This document shows, piece by piece, positions 9,213 through 19,266 of a stretch of DNA of 64,000 nucleotides. The stretch's first letter is position 1. Every line of letters begins with the position of its first letter. The notes beneath the pieces are model-generated. The model ran no database searches, was not told the DNA's origin, and saw nothing but the letters and a program-made list of their open reading frames with translations. Source of the DNA: Acetobacter pasteurianus subsp. pasteurianus LMG 1262 = NBRC 106471 (GTDB taxonomy: Bacteria; Pseudomonadota; Alphaproteobacteria; Acetobacterales; Acetobacteraceae); NCBI RefSeq assembly GCF_000285275.1, contig NZ_CADO01000002.1, forward strand, positions 1-64,000, given 5' to 3'. A program made the position numbers and the translations under genes.

Positions 9213-10292
9213 TCAGGCCACAGCCTTGGTGCCGCGCAGGCAGTGCAGCACATACAGCATAACGCCAAGCAACACGGCGGCAAAGGTTTGGTGCACAGCA
9301 CCAGCCCATACCGGCACCACCAACAGCAGGGTGGTTACGCCAAGCGCGTACTGAATAACCACAGCCCACCCTAAAAGGATAAAGGCGTTGTGGGCTTTGG
9401 CCCCCAGATCCGTTGCTTTCAGGCCAACAAGAAGCACAGCGCCAATGCTCAGGGCTGTAAGAGTAGCCAGCAGGCGATGGTCAAACTGCACAGCCGCTTT
9501 GTTGATGAACCAGTTCATCCAGAAAGGGGAAAGCTGGGCATAATCAGTCGGGATCAAATGCCCGTCCATCAGCGGGAAGGTGTTGAATAGGAACCCCGCA
9601 TGTGTGCCAGCCGTAAACCCACCGGCAATAATGGTGGTGCACAGCAGCACGATGGTGAAGCAAGCCAGCCGCTTGGCCAAACGTGCAGCGGAAGATGAAC
9701 CATGGCTTTCTGGTGTGGGCCAGCGGATAGAAAATGCTGTCCACAAAATAGCGCCATAAAGCAGCAGGGCCGCACTCAGATGCAGTACCAGACGTACAGG
9801 TTCCACAGCCGTGCTGTTGGGGCGGAAGCCAGAGGCCACCATAAACCACCCAATGGCACCCTGTAGCGCACCCAGAATGAAAAAGATGAACAAGCGCAGG
9901 GCCAACCGGCGCGTAATCATGCCTCTCACAACAAACCAAATCAGGGGGAGCAGAAGCACCAGCCCCATCAGACGGCCCCAAAAGCGGTGAATCCATTCCG
10001 CCCAGAAAATTTTCTGGAATCCTTCCAGCCCAAACCCTTCATGCTGAAGGTGATATTGTGGAATGGTTTGATAAAGCGCGAACAACCTTTCCCACTCAGC
10101 ATGGGAAAGGGGCGGGATAAAGCCGCTTACTGGCTGCCAGTCCATAATGGAAAGGCCCGAACCCGTCAGGCGCGTTACGCCGCCAATGGCGATCATGCCC
10201 AGCAGCATGAAGCAAAGCAGAAACAGCCAGCCTGAAATGAGTTTGCGGTGGGCGGGTGTCATGTCTGTCTGGGGGGATGATGAGGTGGGCAT
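9213..10292 (-). CDS. ctaA: Heme A synthase (COX15/CtaA family)
   Basis: 359 residues with about eight membrane spans. It oxidises heme O to heme A in the inner membrane. Family signatures: [18 protein letters not shown] after the first helix, [15 protein letters not shown] with the heme-ligand His, [11 protein letters not shown], and the second-half repeat [14 protein letters not shown]. An in-frame ATG at codon 11 is an alternative start. The gene is divergent from the TVP38-like gene. No cytochrome c oxidase genes are in view. The only heme-copper oxidase in the window is the cyo quinol oxidase, which suggests that the heme A is used there. Confidence 0.93.
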   Translation of the reverse strand: MPTSSSPQTDMTPAHRKLISGWLFLLCFMLLGMIAIGGVTRLTGSGLSIMDWQPVSGFIPPLSHAEWERLFALYQTIPQYHLQHEGFGLEGFQKIFWAEWIHRFWGRLMGLVLLLPLIWFVVRGMITRRLALRLFIFFILGALQGAIGWFMVASGFRPNSTAVEPVRLVLHLSAALLLYGAILWTAFSIRWPTPESHGSSSAARLAKRLACFTIVLLCTTIIAGGFTAGTHAGFLFNTFPLMDGHLIPTDYAQLSPFWMNWFINKAAVQFDHRLLATLTALSIGAVLLVGLKATDLGAKAHNAFILLGWAVVIQYALGVTTLLLVVPVWAGAVHQTFAAVLLGVMLYVLHCLRGTKAVA

Positions 10293-10363
10293 GGCAGCCT
10301 TTGGCGCTGTGGGTTAAATTTCTGTATCGGGTTTACAGCCAGCTTGCGGGCTGCTGCAAGAAG

Positions 10364-11056
10364 ATGGTACCGCTTGGCTGGATGGAACAGCATATTCGTC
10401 CTCCTTCTCGGTCTTCTGTATCGCTTTTGCGCCCACTGCTCATGCTGCTTGTATTGGTGGTGGGGGCAGTTGGGTTGCGGCATGTGCCCGCACTCCACAG
10501 CATGCTGCATGGTACGGATGTACTACGCCAAGGCGTATGGGGCCGCATGGTGTTTCTATCTGGTGCTGTTTTGTGGTGCGGGTTTGGGCTGCCACGCCAG
10601 GTGGCCGGATTTGCCGCCGGATTGGCTTATGGATTGTGGGAAGGCCTTGCACTTATCACCATAGCCTCCACATTGGGGTGCTTGGCCGGGTTTTTCTGGG
10701 CCAGATGGGGCGGGCGTGCATGGGCACGGCAGAAATTGGGGCAACGTTTTGCCCAAATGGACGCATTTCTGACACGTCAGCCGTTTTCTAGTATTCTCAC
10801 CTTGCGACTGTTGCCCGTGGGGTCCGCATTACTGCTGAACCTTTTGGGGGGTATTTCGGGTATGGATGTGCTGCCGTTTTTTACAGCAACCCTTCTGGGC
10901 GGCATACCGCAGAACCTTGTTGCCGTTTTGTTGGGGGCGGGGGTTCAGGTAGGTACTTTCTGGCAGTATGCAGCCGGTGGTGCATTGTTTGTGCTTTCTG
11001 GCGCCATTGGGGTGTGGTTATGGCGGCATGCACGTATAGCCCGGCAGGTTTCCTGA
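10364..11056 (+). CDS. TVP38/TMEM64 (SNARE-associated/DedA-like) family membrane protein
   Basis: About 230 residues if translation begins at ATG 10364. ATG 10382 is also possible, and earlier in-frame codons overlap the divergent ctaA start. There are five to six membrane segments. The family pattern runs from the loop before the conserved block (GFAAGLAYGLWEGLALITI, then GCLAGFFWARWGGRAWARQKLGQ) to SILTLRLLPVGSALLLNLLGGISGM and GGIPQNLVAVLLGAG. Members of this superfamily are implicated in lipid or small-molecule handling in the membrane, but the substrate of this one is unknown. It is a single gene followed by a 160-base gap before an MFS exporter. Confidence 0.8.
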   Translation: MVPLGWMEQHIRPPSRSSVSLLRPLLMLLVLVVGAVGLRHVPALHSMLHGTDVLRQGVWGRMVFLSGAVLWCGFGLPRQVAGFAAGLAYGLWEGLALITIASTLGCLAGFFWARWGGRAWARQKLGQRFAQMDAFLTRQPFSSILTLRLLPVGSALLLNLLGGISGMDVLPFFTATLLGGIPQNLVAVLLGAGVQVGTFWQYAAGGALFVLSGAIGVWLWRHARIARQVS

Positions 11057-11217
11057 TCCATATATGGTCTGGCTGCTGCTGAGATGTCAGGAACTAAGGG
11101 CTGTTTCTAAGCCCGTTGTAAAATAATTTAAGGCACTGGCCTGCGTGGCTTTTGCCTGTGTTTTTGCCAGACATTTTTCTTTTTCTTCTGTTTTTGTTTG
11201 TTTTTGGAGTGCTGCTT

Positions 11218-12480
11218 ATGGCTTCTCCCTCTGCTGTGCGGGATGCCGGAACGTCTTTTATTGGTGGGCGCATCCCCATGTGGGTACCTGTGCTTTTAGG
11301 GTTCCTGACAGCCGTTGGACCTATTTCGACAGATATTTATCTGCCTGCTTTTCCGGCCATGGAGCAGACCTTTCATACAAGTGCTGGCAATGTGCAGTTT
11401 ACGCTGTCCATCTGGTTTGTGGGGTTGGCTATCGGGCAGATTACGGTTGGCCCTTTATCAGATAGATTTGGGCGCCGTAGTCCCATGCTTATAGGCAATG
11501 CCCTGTATGCCGTGGCTTCTGCCGTTTGCGCATTTGCGCCAGATATCACCACGTTTTCTATTGCGCGGTTTGTGGCATCTGTTGGGGCATCGGCCAGTCT
11601 GGTTATTCCCACGGCCTGTGTGCGCGATATGGTGCCAGACCGTAATGCTGGGGCACGCATGATGTCTCAGTTGGTTATGGTCATGGGTGTTGTACCCATT
11701 TTGGCGCCTATGCTGGGTGGTCTGGTTGTAGAGTTTGTTTCCTGGCGGATTATCTTTTGGGCTTCTGCGGCCTATGGCGCGATATGTGTGGCACTGATTC
11801 TGTTCGTGCTGCCAGAAACCCTGCCATATGATCGGCGGGTCGCACTCTCTCCCTTCACGCTGGTAACGCGGTACGTCACCCTGATTCGGGATCGGGCTTT
11901 TGCCAGCCATGCGCTGATAACAGCTTTTTCCACCTTCATGTCCTTCAGTTATCTTACGGCAGCTCCGTTTGTGTTTGTGCAGCTGTTTCATTTCTCACCG
12001 CTGCATTTTTCCATGCTGTTCGGCTTTTTTGCTGTGTTCATGATCGGGGCTTCCCAGGTGAACGGGTTGCTGGTGGGGCGTATTGATTCCGGCAAGCTGC
12101 TTATGGGCGCAATCTGCCTTTCCGTTACCGGAGGGATTCTGCTGGTGGCGGTGAGCTTGTGGAGTGCGTGGTACGCCCCTCCGGCATGGCAGCCATATGA
12201 GGTGTGGTTGGTTATTGCGGCCATGCTGCTGGCTCTTGCGCCTACGGGTATTATTTTCCCCAATGCCATGATGGGGGCTTTGGCAGACCATCCCTCTCTT
12301 GCCGGGGCGGCCTCTGCTCTGGCGGGCACGCTGCAATATGTGCTTGGGGCCGTGGCCGGTGTTGTGGTTGGGCAATTTCCGGCTGAGTCTGCAATTCCTA
12401 TGGCAGGATGCATGTGTTGTGGTGCTATTCTGATGTTCCTGATGGGCTTGGTGCGACCTAATCGACAGAATGTGAACTAA
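11218..12480 (+). CDS. Bcr/CflA-type multidrug efflux MFS transporter
   Basis: 420 residues from ATG 11218, which has GGAG eight bases upstream. A longer frame reaches 11152 but adds only a hydrophobic, Phe-rich tail. There are twelve predicted membrane helices. Signatures of the Bcr/CflA drug:proton antiporter group are PISTDIYLPAFPAM in helix 1, the motif A loop GPLSDRFGRRSPM, and RFVASVGASASLVIPTACVRDM with the conserved Arg in helix 4. Bcr-type pumps export bicyclomycin, sulfonamides or dipeptides, and the specificity here cannot be read from sequence. No regulator is adjacent. Confidence 0.92.
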   Translation: MASPSAVRDAGTSFIGGRIPMWVPVLLGFLTAVGPISTDIYLPAFPAMEQTFHTSAGNVQFTLSIWFVGLAIGQITVGPLSDRFGRRSPMLIGNALYAVASAVCAFAPDITTFSIARFVASVGASASLVIPTACVRDMVPDRNAGARMMSQLVMVMGVVPILAPMLGGLVVEFVSWRIIFWASAAYGAICVALILFVLPETLPYDRRVALSPFTLVTRYVTLIRDRAFASHALITAFSTFMSFSYLTAAPFVFVQLFHFSPLHFSMLFGFFAVFMIGASQVNGLLVGRIDSGKLLMGAICLSVTGGILLVAVSLWSAWYAPPAWQPYEVWLVIAAMLLALAPTGIIFPNAMMGALADHPSLAGAASALAGTLQYVLGAVAGVVVGQFPAESAIPMAGCMCCGAILMFLMGLVRPNRQNVN

Positions 12481-12583
12481 AAACTGTACAAAAAGCGGTT
12501 ATGCCCGCTCTGCTCTTGACGGCGACAGGGCTGCGGCCCAGTCCAGATGAAAAGATGGGGTTAGGGAAGGGAGCGTGCATAAC

Positions 12584-14827
12584 ATGCCACGGCATCCAGC
12601 AAGACGGGCCCACGTTCTGGCGCTTATTGGCGCCGGGCTGCTGATTGTAACTTTTGGCACAATGGGGATTGAGCTGGGCAATGAAATGGCCCGGCATGGT
12701 AATCTGGACCGTCAGAGCACAGCGGCAGGCAATTACTTGCGCGGGTTGCATCACGCCACCAGTGATGCCCGCATATGCCATTATGCATGGATGGCCGAGC
12801 ATAAGCCCCAGGATGGCAGTTGTTATGTGCAGGCCATTCAGCAGCTTTCTGATGCCCGGCGTGGGTTCGAATCCTTTCGTGTGGTGCAACTGCGTGAAGG
12901 CGGTGGCCGCGTAGAACCGCTGCAAAGTGTGTGGCAGCAGCTTGAAACCATAAGTGCATGGCCCCATTCACCAGAGGGCACGCCCGCCGGAGGGGCGCAA
13001 CTTCTGGCGGATCTGGATCAGAACCTTTCCATTCTCAGCCGGGCCAGCACGCTGGATCAGGCAGACCGCGTTGCCAACATGCTGCGCAATACAAGCTGGC
13101 AGCGGCGTTTGGCGTTATTGGGGATTCTGACCGGTGTTTTCAGCCTTGTTTCAGCAGGCTGGGTGCTAGATCGTTCTTCCTTGGCGGCAGCGCGAGCCGA
13201 GGCCTCATCGCGTGATCTGGCGTTACGTTTGCGGGCAACATTGGACAGTCTGAGCCTTGGTGTGGCCGTGTTTGGTGCAGATGGTCATTTGTGGCACTGG
13301 AATGAGCAACTGGCCGTGGCTCTTGGTTTGGAAAAGAGTTTTTTCAAACCAGGCCTGTCTTACAATGATTTAAGCGCAGTGCTGGTGGTAGATGGTGTGC
13401 CGCTGCTTGAACCATTGGAACACGTTGAAACCAGCTTGGCCAAAGGGCAACCCGCACCGCCTGTGGTGGTGGAATGCAAGGGTATTAACGGCGCAGATCT
13501 GGAATTGTGCCGCACATTGTTTTTTGCCCCAGATGGCGCGGCAGAACGGCGTGGGTTTGTGCTAACAGCCGCAGATATCACCATGCGTTTGCGCAGCGAG
13601 CGCGCCTTGGGTGAAGCGCAAAAGCTGCGTGCGCTGGGGCAGTTTACCGCAGGTATTGCCCACGATTTCAAAAATCTTCTGACCGTCATTTTGGGGAATC
13701 TGGAGCTTGCAGCAGAGCATGATCTGCCAGATCAGGTAGAACAGCGGCAGGAATATCTTTCTGCCGCCACACATGCGGGCCATAGGTCTGAAGCTCTTAC
13801 AAGCCAACTTCTTTCCTTTATGCGCAGGCAGCAGACAGGCGTGCCAGACTGCTTTGATCTGGCCAATCTGTTTTCCCTGCTCGATGGGCTGTTGGCGCGT
13901 GTGATCGGCCCCAGAATTGTAGTGGAATGTGCTGATGTGTCTGGCGTATGGCCTGTGCGGGCAGACCCGGCACAGCTTGAAAGCGCGGTACTTAATCTTG
14001 CTATCAATGCGCGAGATGCCATGCCCTCTGGTGGGCGGCTGCGCATTGCTGCTCGCAATGTGACATTCTCCGTCAATGCAGATCTGATGAGCCTGCCTGT
14101 TGAGGAAGGCCGCAACATGCGCGTGGTGTCCGACCCGACTCCGCTGCCTGCGGGAGATTGGGTGCGGTTGGATGTGATTGACAGCGGCAGCGGTATGACG
14201 CGTGAAGTGTTGGACCATCTGTTTGAACCGTTTTTCACCACCAAACGTGAAGGTGCAGGTACAGGGCTGGGCATGGCCATGGTTCTGGCTTTTTCCCAGC
14301 AGGTTAAGGGGCGCGTTGTGGTGGCAACAGGCAGCGGCAGCGGAACAGAGGTTTCCTTGTGGTTGCCCAAGGCGGCTGCTCTTTCCGCCGCGCAGGTTTT
14401 ACAGCCAGCCGTGCTGCCTAAAATAAACAAGCCAGCGCCATCACAGACTTTGCAGGTGCTGGTGGTGGAAGATGATGCAGCTATCCGCGATATTGTTGTG
14501 ACCATTCTGAGTATGGCAGGTCATCGCGTGTTGGAAGCAGGAGATGGCGAGCAGGCGTTTGATGTGGCAGCAGCTGCGGAAGGGCCTCTTGATCTGCTGG
14601 TAACCGATATTCAACTGCCCGGCCCGCTGGATGGGCTAACCCTCTCACGCGTATTGGTGGAACGGTATCCTGAACTGGCTGTGGTTTATATGTCGGGGGA
14701 TCTCACAGCGGATTCCAAACTGCCTGAAGGCGGCGTGACAAATGCACGGCTATTGGCCAAACCTTTCCGTCGGGATGGCTTGATGGAAGTGGTAACAGCA
14801 GCACTGAGCGCACGTACCGGGGCATAA
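12584..14827 (+). CDS. Orphan hybrid sensor histidine kinase with C-terminal receiver
   Basis: 747 residues from ATG 12584, preceded by GGGAAGGGAG. A GTG three codons earlier is too close to that site. Order: membrane helix at about 12-30, a periplasmic domain of roughly 140 residues, a second helix at about 178-195, a PAS-like segment (about 215-335), then a HisKA domain with phospho-acceptor H360 in GIAHDFKNLLTV. The ATPase domain has its N box (LNLAINARDAM), DSGSGM and GTGLGM. A receiver follows from about 625 with the acidic pair in VVEDD, phospho-acceptor D675 in VTDIQLPG, and the Lys of LAKPF. The HDF-NLL motif and the kinase-receiver order resemble CckA-type hybrids. No phosphotransfer protein or response regulator is adjacent, so the target is unknown. 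Confidence 0.93.
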   Translation: MPRHPARRAHVLALIGAGLLIVTFGTMGIELGNEMARHGNLDRQSTAAGNYLRGLHHATSDARICHYAWMAEHKPQDGSCYVQAIQQLSDARRGFESFRVVQLREGGGRVEPLQSVWQQLETISAWPHSPEGTPAGGAQLLADLDQNLSILSRASTLDQADRVANMLRNTSWQRRLALLGILTGVFSLVSAGWVLDRSSLAAARAEASSRDLALRLRATLDSLSLGVAVFGADGHLWHWNEQLAVALGLEKSFFKPGLSYNDLSAVLVVDGVPLLEPLEHVETSLAKGQPAPPVVVECKGINGADLELCRTLFFAPDGAAERRGFVLTAADITMRLRSERALGEAQKLRALGQFTAGIAHDFKNLLTVILGNLELAAEHDLPDQVEQRQEYLSAATHAGHRSEALTSQLLSFMRRQQTGVPDCFDLANLFSLLDGLLARVIGPRIVVECADVSGVWPVRADPAQLESAVLNLAINARDAMPSGGRLRIAARNVTFSVNADLMSLPVEEGRNMRVVSDPTPLPAGDWVRLDVIDSGSGMTREVLDHLFEPFFTTKREGAGTGLGMAMVLAFSQQVKGRVVVATGSGSGTEVSLWLPKAAALSAAQVLQPAVLPKINKPAPSQTLQVLVVEDDAAIRDIVVTILSMAGHRVLEAGDGEQAFDVAAAAEGPLDLLVTDIQLPGPLDGLTLSRVLVERYPELAVVYMSGDLTADSKLPEGGVTNARLLAKPFRRDGLMEVVTAALSARTGA

Positions 14828-14988
14828 GTAGACCATAAGGGAAAAGCCGCCATACCTTGCAGAACCGGCGCATGCAGGATAGAGCGGGCGCCGGATTGCC
14901 CGAACGTGTTCTTCTTTTTGGCAGGATACAAGGCAGAAGTAACAGAGGGCCAGCCTTAGGCTGGCACGCAGGAAGGATTATTAAGGCC

Positions 14989-15522
14989 ATGACGGCACAT
15001 GAGGAAATCGACCTCAAGCGCTTTATCCGGCACGTTCCCGATTTTCCTAAACCGGGCATTCTATTTTACGATATCTCTACCCTTATGCGGAATCCGGATG
15101 CGTGGCAGTTGGCCATGGGGCGTTTGGCACGGCAGGTGGCGCCGCTTAAGCCGGATCTGCTGGCAGCCGTTGAATCTCGCGGGTTTTTAACAGCTGCACC
15201 GCTGGCAGATCGCTTGGGCTGCGGGCTGCTGATGCTGCGTAAGTGTGGCAAACTGCCGGGTGAAACCATTTCCCACACCTACGATCTGGAATATGGCAGC
15301 GATACGCTGGAAATTCAGGCAGATGCCATTCAGCCCGGCCAGCGCGTTGTGGTTATGGATGATCTGCTGGCAACCGGCGGCACCTTGGCTGCTTCTGTAG
15401 CACTGCTGCGCAAGGCAGGGGCTAACGTGGTAGGCGCTTCTGTTATGGTAGAGCTAACCAGCCTGGGTGGCCGTAATAAAGTGGATGCACCTGTTTCCAC
15501 TTTATTAACTTACAAAGAATAA
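14989..15522 (+). CDS. apt: Adenine phosphoribosyltransferase
   Basis: 177 residues from ATG 14989, with AGGAAGG upstream. The frame is open further out but lacks family sequence there. The enzyme salvages adenine to AMP using PRPP. Diagnostic features: [17 protein letters not shown] at the N-terminus, [17 protein letters not shown], and the PRPP-binding loop [13 protein letters not shown]. The length is normal for the family. A small GCCAG/CTGGC hairpin lies in the leader (14949-14965), and a striking 43-base stem-loop follows the stop codon. Confidence 0.97.
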   Translation: MTAHEEIDLKRFIRHVPDFPKPGILFYDISTLMRNPDAWQLAMGRLARQVAPLKPDLLAAVESRGFLTAAPLADRLGCGLLMLRKCGKLPGETISHTYDLEYGSDTLEIQADAIQPGQRVVVMDDLLATGGTLAASVALLRKAGANVVGASVMVELTSLGGRNKVDAPVSTLLTYKE

Positions 15523-15537
15523 GCACTTTTCAATATT

Positions 15538-15580
15538 CATATGTTCTGTTTGCACATCTGGGTGCAGAACAGAACATATG
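15538..15580. repeat. Perfect long stem-loop downstream of apt
   Basis: Arms CATATGTTCTGTT (15538-15550) and AACAGAACATATG (15568-15580) are exact 13-base complements. The stem continues inward with TGCAC/GTGCA (15551-15555 / 15562-15566) after one bulged G, leaving a 6-base loop. No T-run follows on either side, so it is not a standard intrinsic terminator. It could be an operator for the transporter gene that starts about 90 bases downstream, an RNA-processing site, or a Rho-independent stop of unusual form. Confidence 0.8.
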
Positions 15581-15666
15581 AGGTGTGAATACGCTTTTCT
15601 GCCATGTTGGGGTAAGAGAAGATGTATGGCACGTTGTTTCCCCATTAGCACCTCAGGTTTGGCCGC

Positions 15667-17901
15667 GTGAAAAGCATGACGCTTTCCTTGGGGCAGCTTT
15701 GGCGGTCGGTCTCTATTATTGTCCGGCAGGCGCTTGTTGGCGGCGGTCCACCGCGCAAGCTTGACCACTTGCGCTGGCTGTTTGCGCCCAATCTGCTTTC
15801 GTTTGGGTATGCGCTTCGTACCACCATTTCATCCCTAATCGCTCTTGGTATTGCCTTGTGGTGGGAATTGGGGAGCCCGCAATGGGCTGCTCTTACCGTA
15901 TGGATGGTGGCGCAGGGCACGCGTGGTAAATCCATTGCCAAGGCGCGCTGGCATATGTTTGGCATGGTGGTGGGCACAATATGCGCCATCGTGCTGGTGG
16001 CCAGTATGCCGCAATCACCACTGCTCTATATCTTTTTTGTGGCTGTGGGGATTGGCACTTTCTGTTTTATAGGCACGTTGTTGCCCGGCCCTGCCGCCAT
16101 GACCAATTACCGTATTCACGGTATGCGGGCTTCCGGTTTTACATACGTTATTATTGCGCTGGACGGCATAGTAGCGCCCGATCATATTTTTCAGATCGCA
16201 ATGGCACGTGCCACATACATTACGCTTGGTATTGTAGTGGAAACCACAATTTCATCTCTGTTTCAGTATCAGTTGGGGTTGCGGGCCAGAACGCGGCTGG
16301 CAACCAATTTTGTGCAGGCTCTTAAAGGCGCGGTGCCCGCCACTTTGCGTTTGTTGCAGGGCGATAGGCGCGCTGTGGCAAATTCGCCCGGTGTGTTCTC
16401 CACCCTTATTGCACTAAGCGATCAGGTTGAATTTGCCGAAATTGAAATGGGGAAACACCAGCACGAAGGTGACCACGCCAGAGCGGCTTTGGCAGCCATT
16501 ACAGTGTTGCTGTCACGCGGGTTGGATTTGGGCGCACTGTTGGAGGTGCCGCATAGTCAGGGCGTGGAGTATCAGGATACAGCCCGGCAGGTGAGTAGTT
16601 TTTTACAAGCTCTGCCAGACCGGCTGGATAATGATCAGCCTATTGAGCCGGTTTTGCGGGACCTGACATCTTTACGGGCAACCTGCCGACAACTTGCCGC
16701 AAGTTGCCTGGAAAAAGAAATGGAAGCCGCCACACATCCCCCAATGGATGTGAATCAGGAGGAAGTGCTCACCCGGCAAGGGCAATTGCTGCATAAGCTG
16801 GATACCATGCTGGAAGAGCTGTATCTGGCCATTGAGCAGTTTGAAATGAGCCGCAACCCGCAGCCGCATGATCATTTCCGCTATCCCATGAAGTCTTATC
16901 GAGACTGGCGGATGGCGTTTACCAATAGCTTGCGGGCGTCCGTCACCATCTTTTTGGCCGGTGTTATATGGATTACCACCGCGTGGCCTGATGGCCTCAC
17001 ATTCATCATGTTTGTGGGTATTGTGTGTGCGCTGTTCTCCACTTTGGAGCAGCCTGCTCTTGCCACACAGGCGTTCTTGCATGGCACTGTGTGTGTCATT
17101 GGCATGAGCGCATTGCTTGATTTGTGGGTCATGGCCCAGCCAACCATTTACGAAATGATGGCCATGTGTCTGGCTGTGCCTATGTTGATTGGCGGGTTGG
17201 CCTTTGCGTGGCCTCCGCTGGTGCTTGCGGCTGTGGCCTATAATCTGTTTCTGCCTATTCTGGTGGGGCCGATCAATCAGGGGCGGATGGATGAAATCAT
17301 GTATTTCAACACCGCCATGCCGCTGTTGTTGGCCATGATGTTCTGCATGTGGATGTACCGTGTGTTTCTGCCGTACGATCCAGATGGTTTGCGGTGGGAT
17401 ATGCGAGTGAACATTCTGCGTGGCTTGCGCCGTTTGGCAGGGCAGCGCAGGCCTCCTGCGGTAACGGAAATTATTGGGCGCAGTGTAGACGGGTTTGTGC
17501 GCCTTTCCACCATGGCAACGGATGATGGCAATACCTATGTGCTGGAGCGGTATTTAAGTGGCGTGCTGTCCAGCATGACCATTGCGCTGAACGTAATGCG
17601 ATTACGTACCGTTCTGGCAAAGAATATTCTGCCGCCAGAAGCGCAGAAAGCCGTGGAAGTGATGATGGAACGCATGCAGCATTTTACAGGCCGATATGGC
17701 GGGCAATACGGCCGGACTGCGCGGGCAACACATATAGCTGTAGAGTATTTGTTAAACTGCGAAGAAACTGAGGCAAATCTTTCTGTCCGTGAAGAAATGC
17801 TTCGGGCATTAGCCAGCCTGCGCGTGATAGAAACAGAGCTGGCAGAGAACCGTGCGTTCTTTGATGCGTCTTCTCCATATCTGGATAAAGCATTTACCTA
17901 A
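15667..17901 (+). CDS. FUSC-family inner-membrane transporter (YccS/AaeB-like)
   Basis: 744 residues from GTG 15667. ATG 15676 is equally possible, and no strong ribosome site separates them. The protein has the duplicated FUSC layout: a block of about six membrane helices at 45-200 beginning YALRTTISSLIALGIALWW and ELGSPQWAALTVWMVAQGTRG, a helical cytoplasmic domain (about 200-410), a second membrane block at 415-575 beginning FTNSLRASVTIFLAGVIWI, and a C-terminal helical domain. Relatives are linked to fusaric acid resistance and to aromatic carboxylic acid efflux, often with a membrane-fusion partner. None is adjacent here, so substrate and partner are unknown. Confidence 0.88.
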   Translation: MKSMTLSLGQLWRSVSIIVRQALVGGGPPRKLDHLRWLFAPNLLSFGYALRTTISSLIALGIALWWELGSPQWAALTVWMVAQGTRGKSIAKARWHMFGMVVGTICAIVLVASMPQSPLLYIFFVAVGIGTFCFIGTLLPGPAAMTNYRIHGMRASGFTYVIIALDGIVAPDHIFQIAMARATYITLGIVVETTISSLFQYQLGLRARTRLATNFVQALKGAVPATLRLLQGDRRAVANSPGVFSTLIALSDQVEFAEIEMGKHQHEGDHARAALAAITVLLSRGLDLGALLEVPHSQGVEYQDTARQVSSFLQALPDRLDNDQPIEPVLRDLTSLRATCRQLAASCLEKEMEAATHPPMDVNQEEVLTRQGQLLHKLDTMLEELYLAIEQFEMSRNPQPHDHFRYPMKSYRDWRMAFTNSLRASVTIFLAGVIWITTAWPDGLTFIMFVGIVCALFSTLEQPALATQAFLHGTVCVIGMSALLDLWVMAQPTIYEMMAMCLAVPMLIGGLAFAWPPLVLAAVAYNLFLPILVGPINQGRMDEIMYFNTAMPLLLAMMFCMWMYRVFLPYDPDGLRWDMRVNILRGLRRLAGQRRPPAVTEIIGRSVDGFVRLSTMATDDGNTYVLERYLSGVLSSMTIALNVMRLRTVLAKNILPPEAQKAVEVMMERMQHFTGRYGGQYGRTARATHIAVEYLLNCEETEANLSVREEMLRALASLRVIETELAENRAFFDASSPYLDKAFT

Positions 17902-17961
17902 ACCAGATAGATCATAAACGTGCTCTGATATTAAAGTAGAGCATTGTAGGAGAGCGTTGCG

Positions 17962-19260
17962 TTGGTGCAGTCAGATATCAAAATCGAACAGAATAAACAG
18001 GCCAGTACCCTGTTGCGCAGCATGTTTGATGCAGCAGTTGCCGCAGCAGATCCTTTTAAGGTGCTGGCAGAATATTTGGCGGAAAAACCTAAGGGCCGCT
18101 GTATAGTTGTAGGCGCTGGCAAGGCATCTGCTGCTATGGCCGCTGCGTTAGAGGCTGCATGGCCAGATGTACCTTTGCAGGGTGTTGTGGTTACGCGGGA
18201 TGAGCACGCTGTTCCAACGCGCCATATTACGATTCTGGAAGCATCGCACCCTGTACCAGATGCGCGGAGTAAGCAGGCAGCACATGATATCTTGCAATCC
18301 GTAAAAGGGTTGGGGCCAGATGATCTTGTTATTGCCCTGATATCTGGTGGAGGGTCTGCGCTGCTGGCTTTGCCGGCAGAGGGCATTACTCTGGCAGAAA
18401 AGCAGAATATTGGCCGCCAGCTTTTGCATTCTGGCGCAGCAATTTCTGAAATGAACACAGTGCGTAAGCACTTATCTGCCATTAAAGGTGGCAAGCTGGC
18501 CTTGGCAGCAGCACCTGCACAAGTGGTGACGCTTGTTATTAGTGATGTACCCGGAGATGATCCGGCAATTATTGCAAGTGGCCCCACTGTGCCGGATTCA
18601 ACAACACCTCAAGATGCTTTGCGTATTCTTGATAAATACAATTTAGACGTTCCCGATACAGTCCGTCATGTTTTGGAGAAAAACACTGCGGCATCTTCTG
18701 CCAAGCATTCTGTTAACGCAGACAACCGGGTTGAAATGATAGCAACCCCTTTTATGGCGTTACAGGCAGCGGCAGAGGTGGCGCGCGCAGCAGGCGTAAC
18801 GCCTTTAATTTTAGGAGATGCGCTGGAAGGTGAAAGCAGCGTAATGGGCGTGATGATGAGTGGCATTGCCCGCTCTGTTCAGGAGCATGCTGTGCCCGTG
18901 CGTGCTCCGGCTGTTTTGCTAAGTGGTGGTGAAACAACAGTAAGTATTCGTGCCGGCACAAAGCCGGGAAAGGGCGGCCGGAATACAGAGTTTCTGCTTT
19001 CCTGCGCACTGGCCTTAAATGGTCAGGCAGGTATATGGGGTTTGGCGGGAGATACAGATGGCATTGATGGTACGGAAGATGCCGCTGGCGCCATATTTAC
19101 CCCGGATACATTAGCCCAAGGCCTGCAAAATGGTGTGGCTGCTGAGGAATTTCTAAAACAGCATGATAGCTACAGTTTTTTTGAAAAACTGGATGACCTT
19201 ATCAAAACGGGCCCAACGTTAACGAATGTGAATGACGTGCGCCTGCTTTTGGTACTCTAG
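17962..19260 (+). CDS. Glycerate 2-kinase (GckA/TtuD, MOFRL-domain family)
   Basis: 432 residues. The start is TTG 17962 or GTG 17965; AGGAG lies at 17947-17951, and there is no nearby ATG. The N-terminal domain has the nucleotide-site pattern VVGAGKASAAMAAALE, the middle ALISGGGSALLALPAEGI and MNTVRKHLSAIKGGKLA, and the C-terminal MOFRL domain ends with TGPTLTNVNDVRLLLV. The family phosphorylates glycerate at C2; older annotations call it hydroxypyruvate reductase TtuD. It feeds glycerate from serine/glyoxylate or tartronate routes into glycolysis. It stands alone on the plus strand and converges on the uracil-DNA glycosylase gene. Confidence 0.93.
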   Translation: MVQSDIKIEQNKQASTLLRSMFDAAVAAADPFKVLAEYLAEKPKGRCIVVGAGKASAAMAAALEAAWPDVPLQGVVVTRDEHAVPTRHITILEASHPVPDARSKQAAHDILQSVKGLGPDDLVIALISGGGSALLALPAEGITLAEKQNIGRQLLHSGAAISEMNTVRKHLSAIKGGKLALAAAPAQVVTLVISDVPGDDPAIIASGPTVPDSTTPQDALRILDKYNLDVPDTVRHVLEKNTAASSAKHSVNADNRVEMIATPFMALQAAAEVARAAGVTPLILGDALEGESSVMGVMMSGIARSVQEHAVPVRAPAVLLSGGETTVSIRAGTKPGKGGRNTEFLLSCALALNGQAGIWGLAGDTDGIDGTEDAAGAIFTPDTLAQGLQNGVAAEEFLKQHDSYSFFEKLDDLIKTGPTLTNVNDVRLLLVL

Positions 19261-19266
19261 TTCTGT

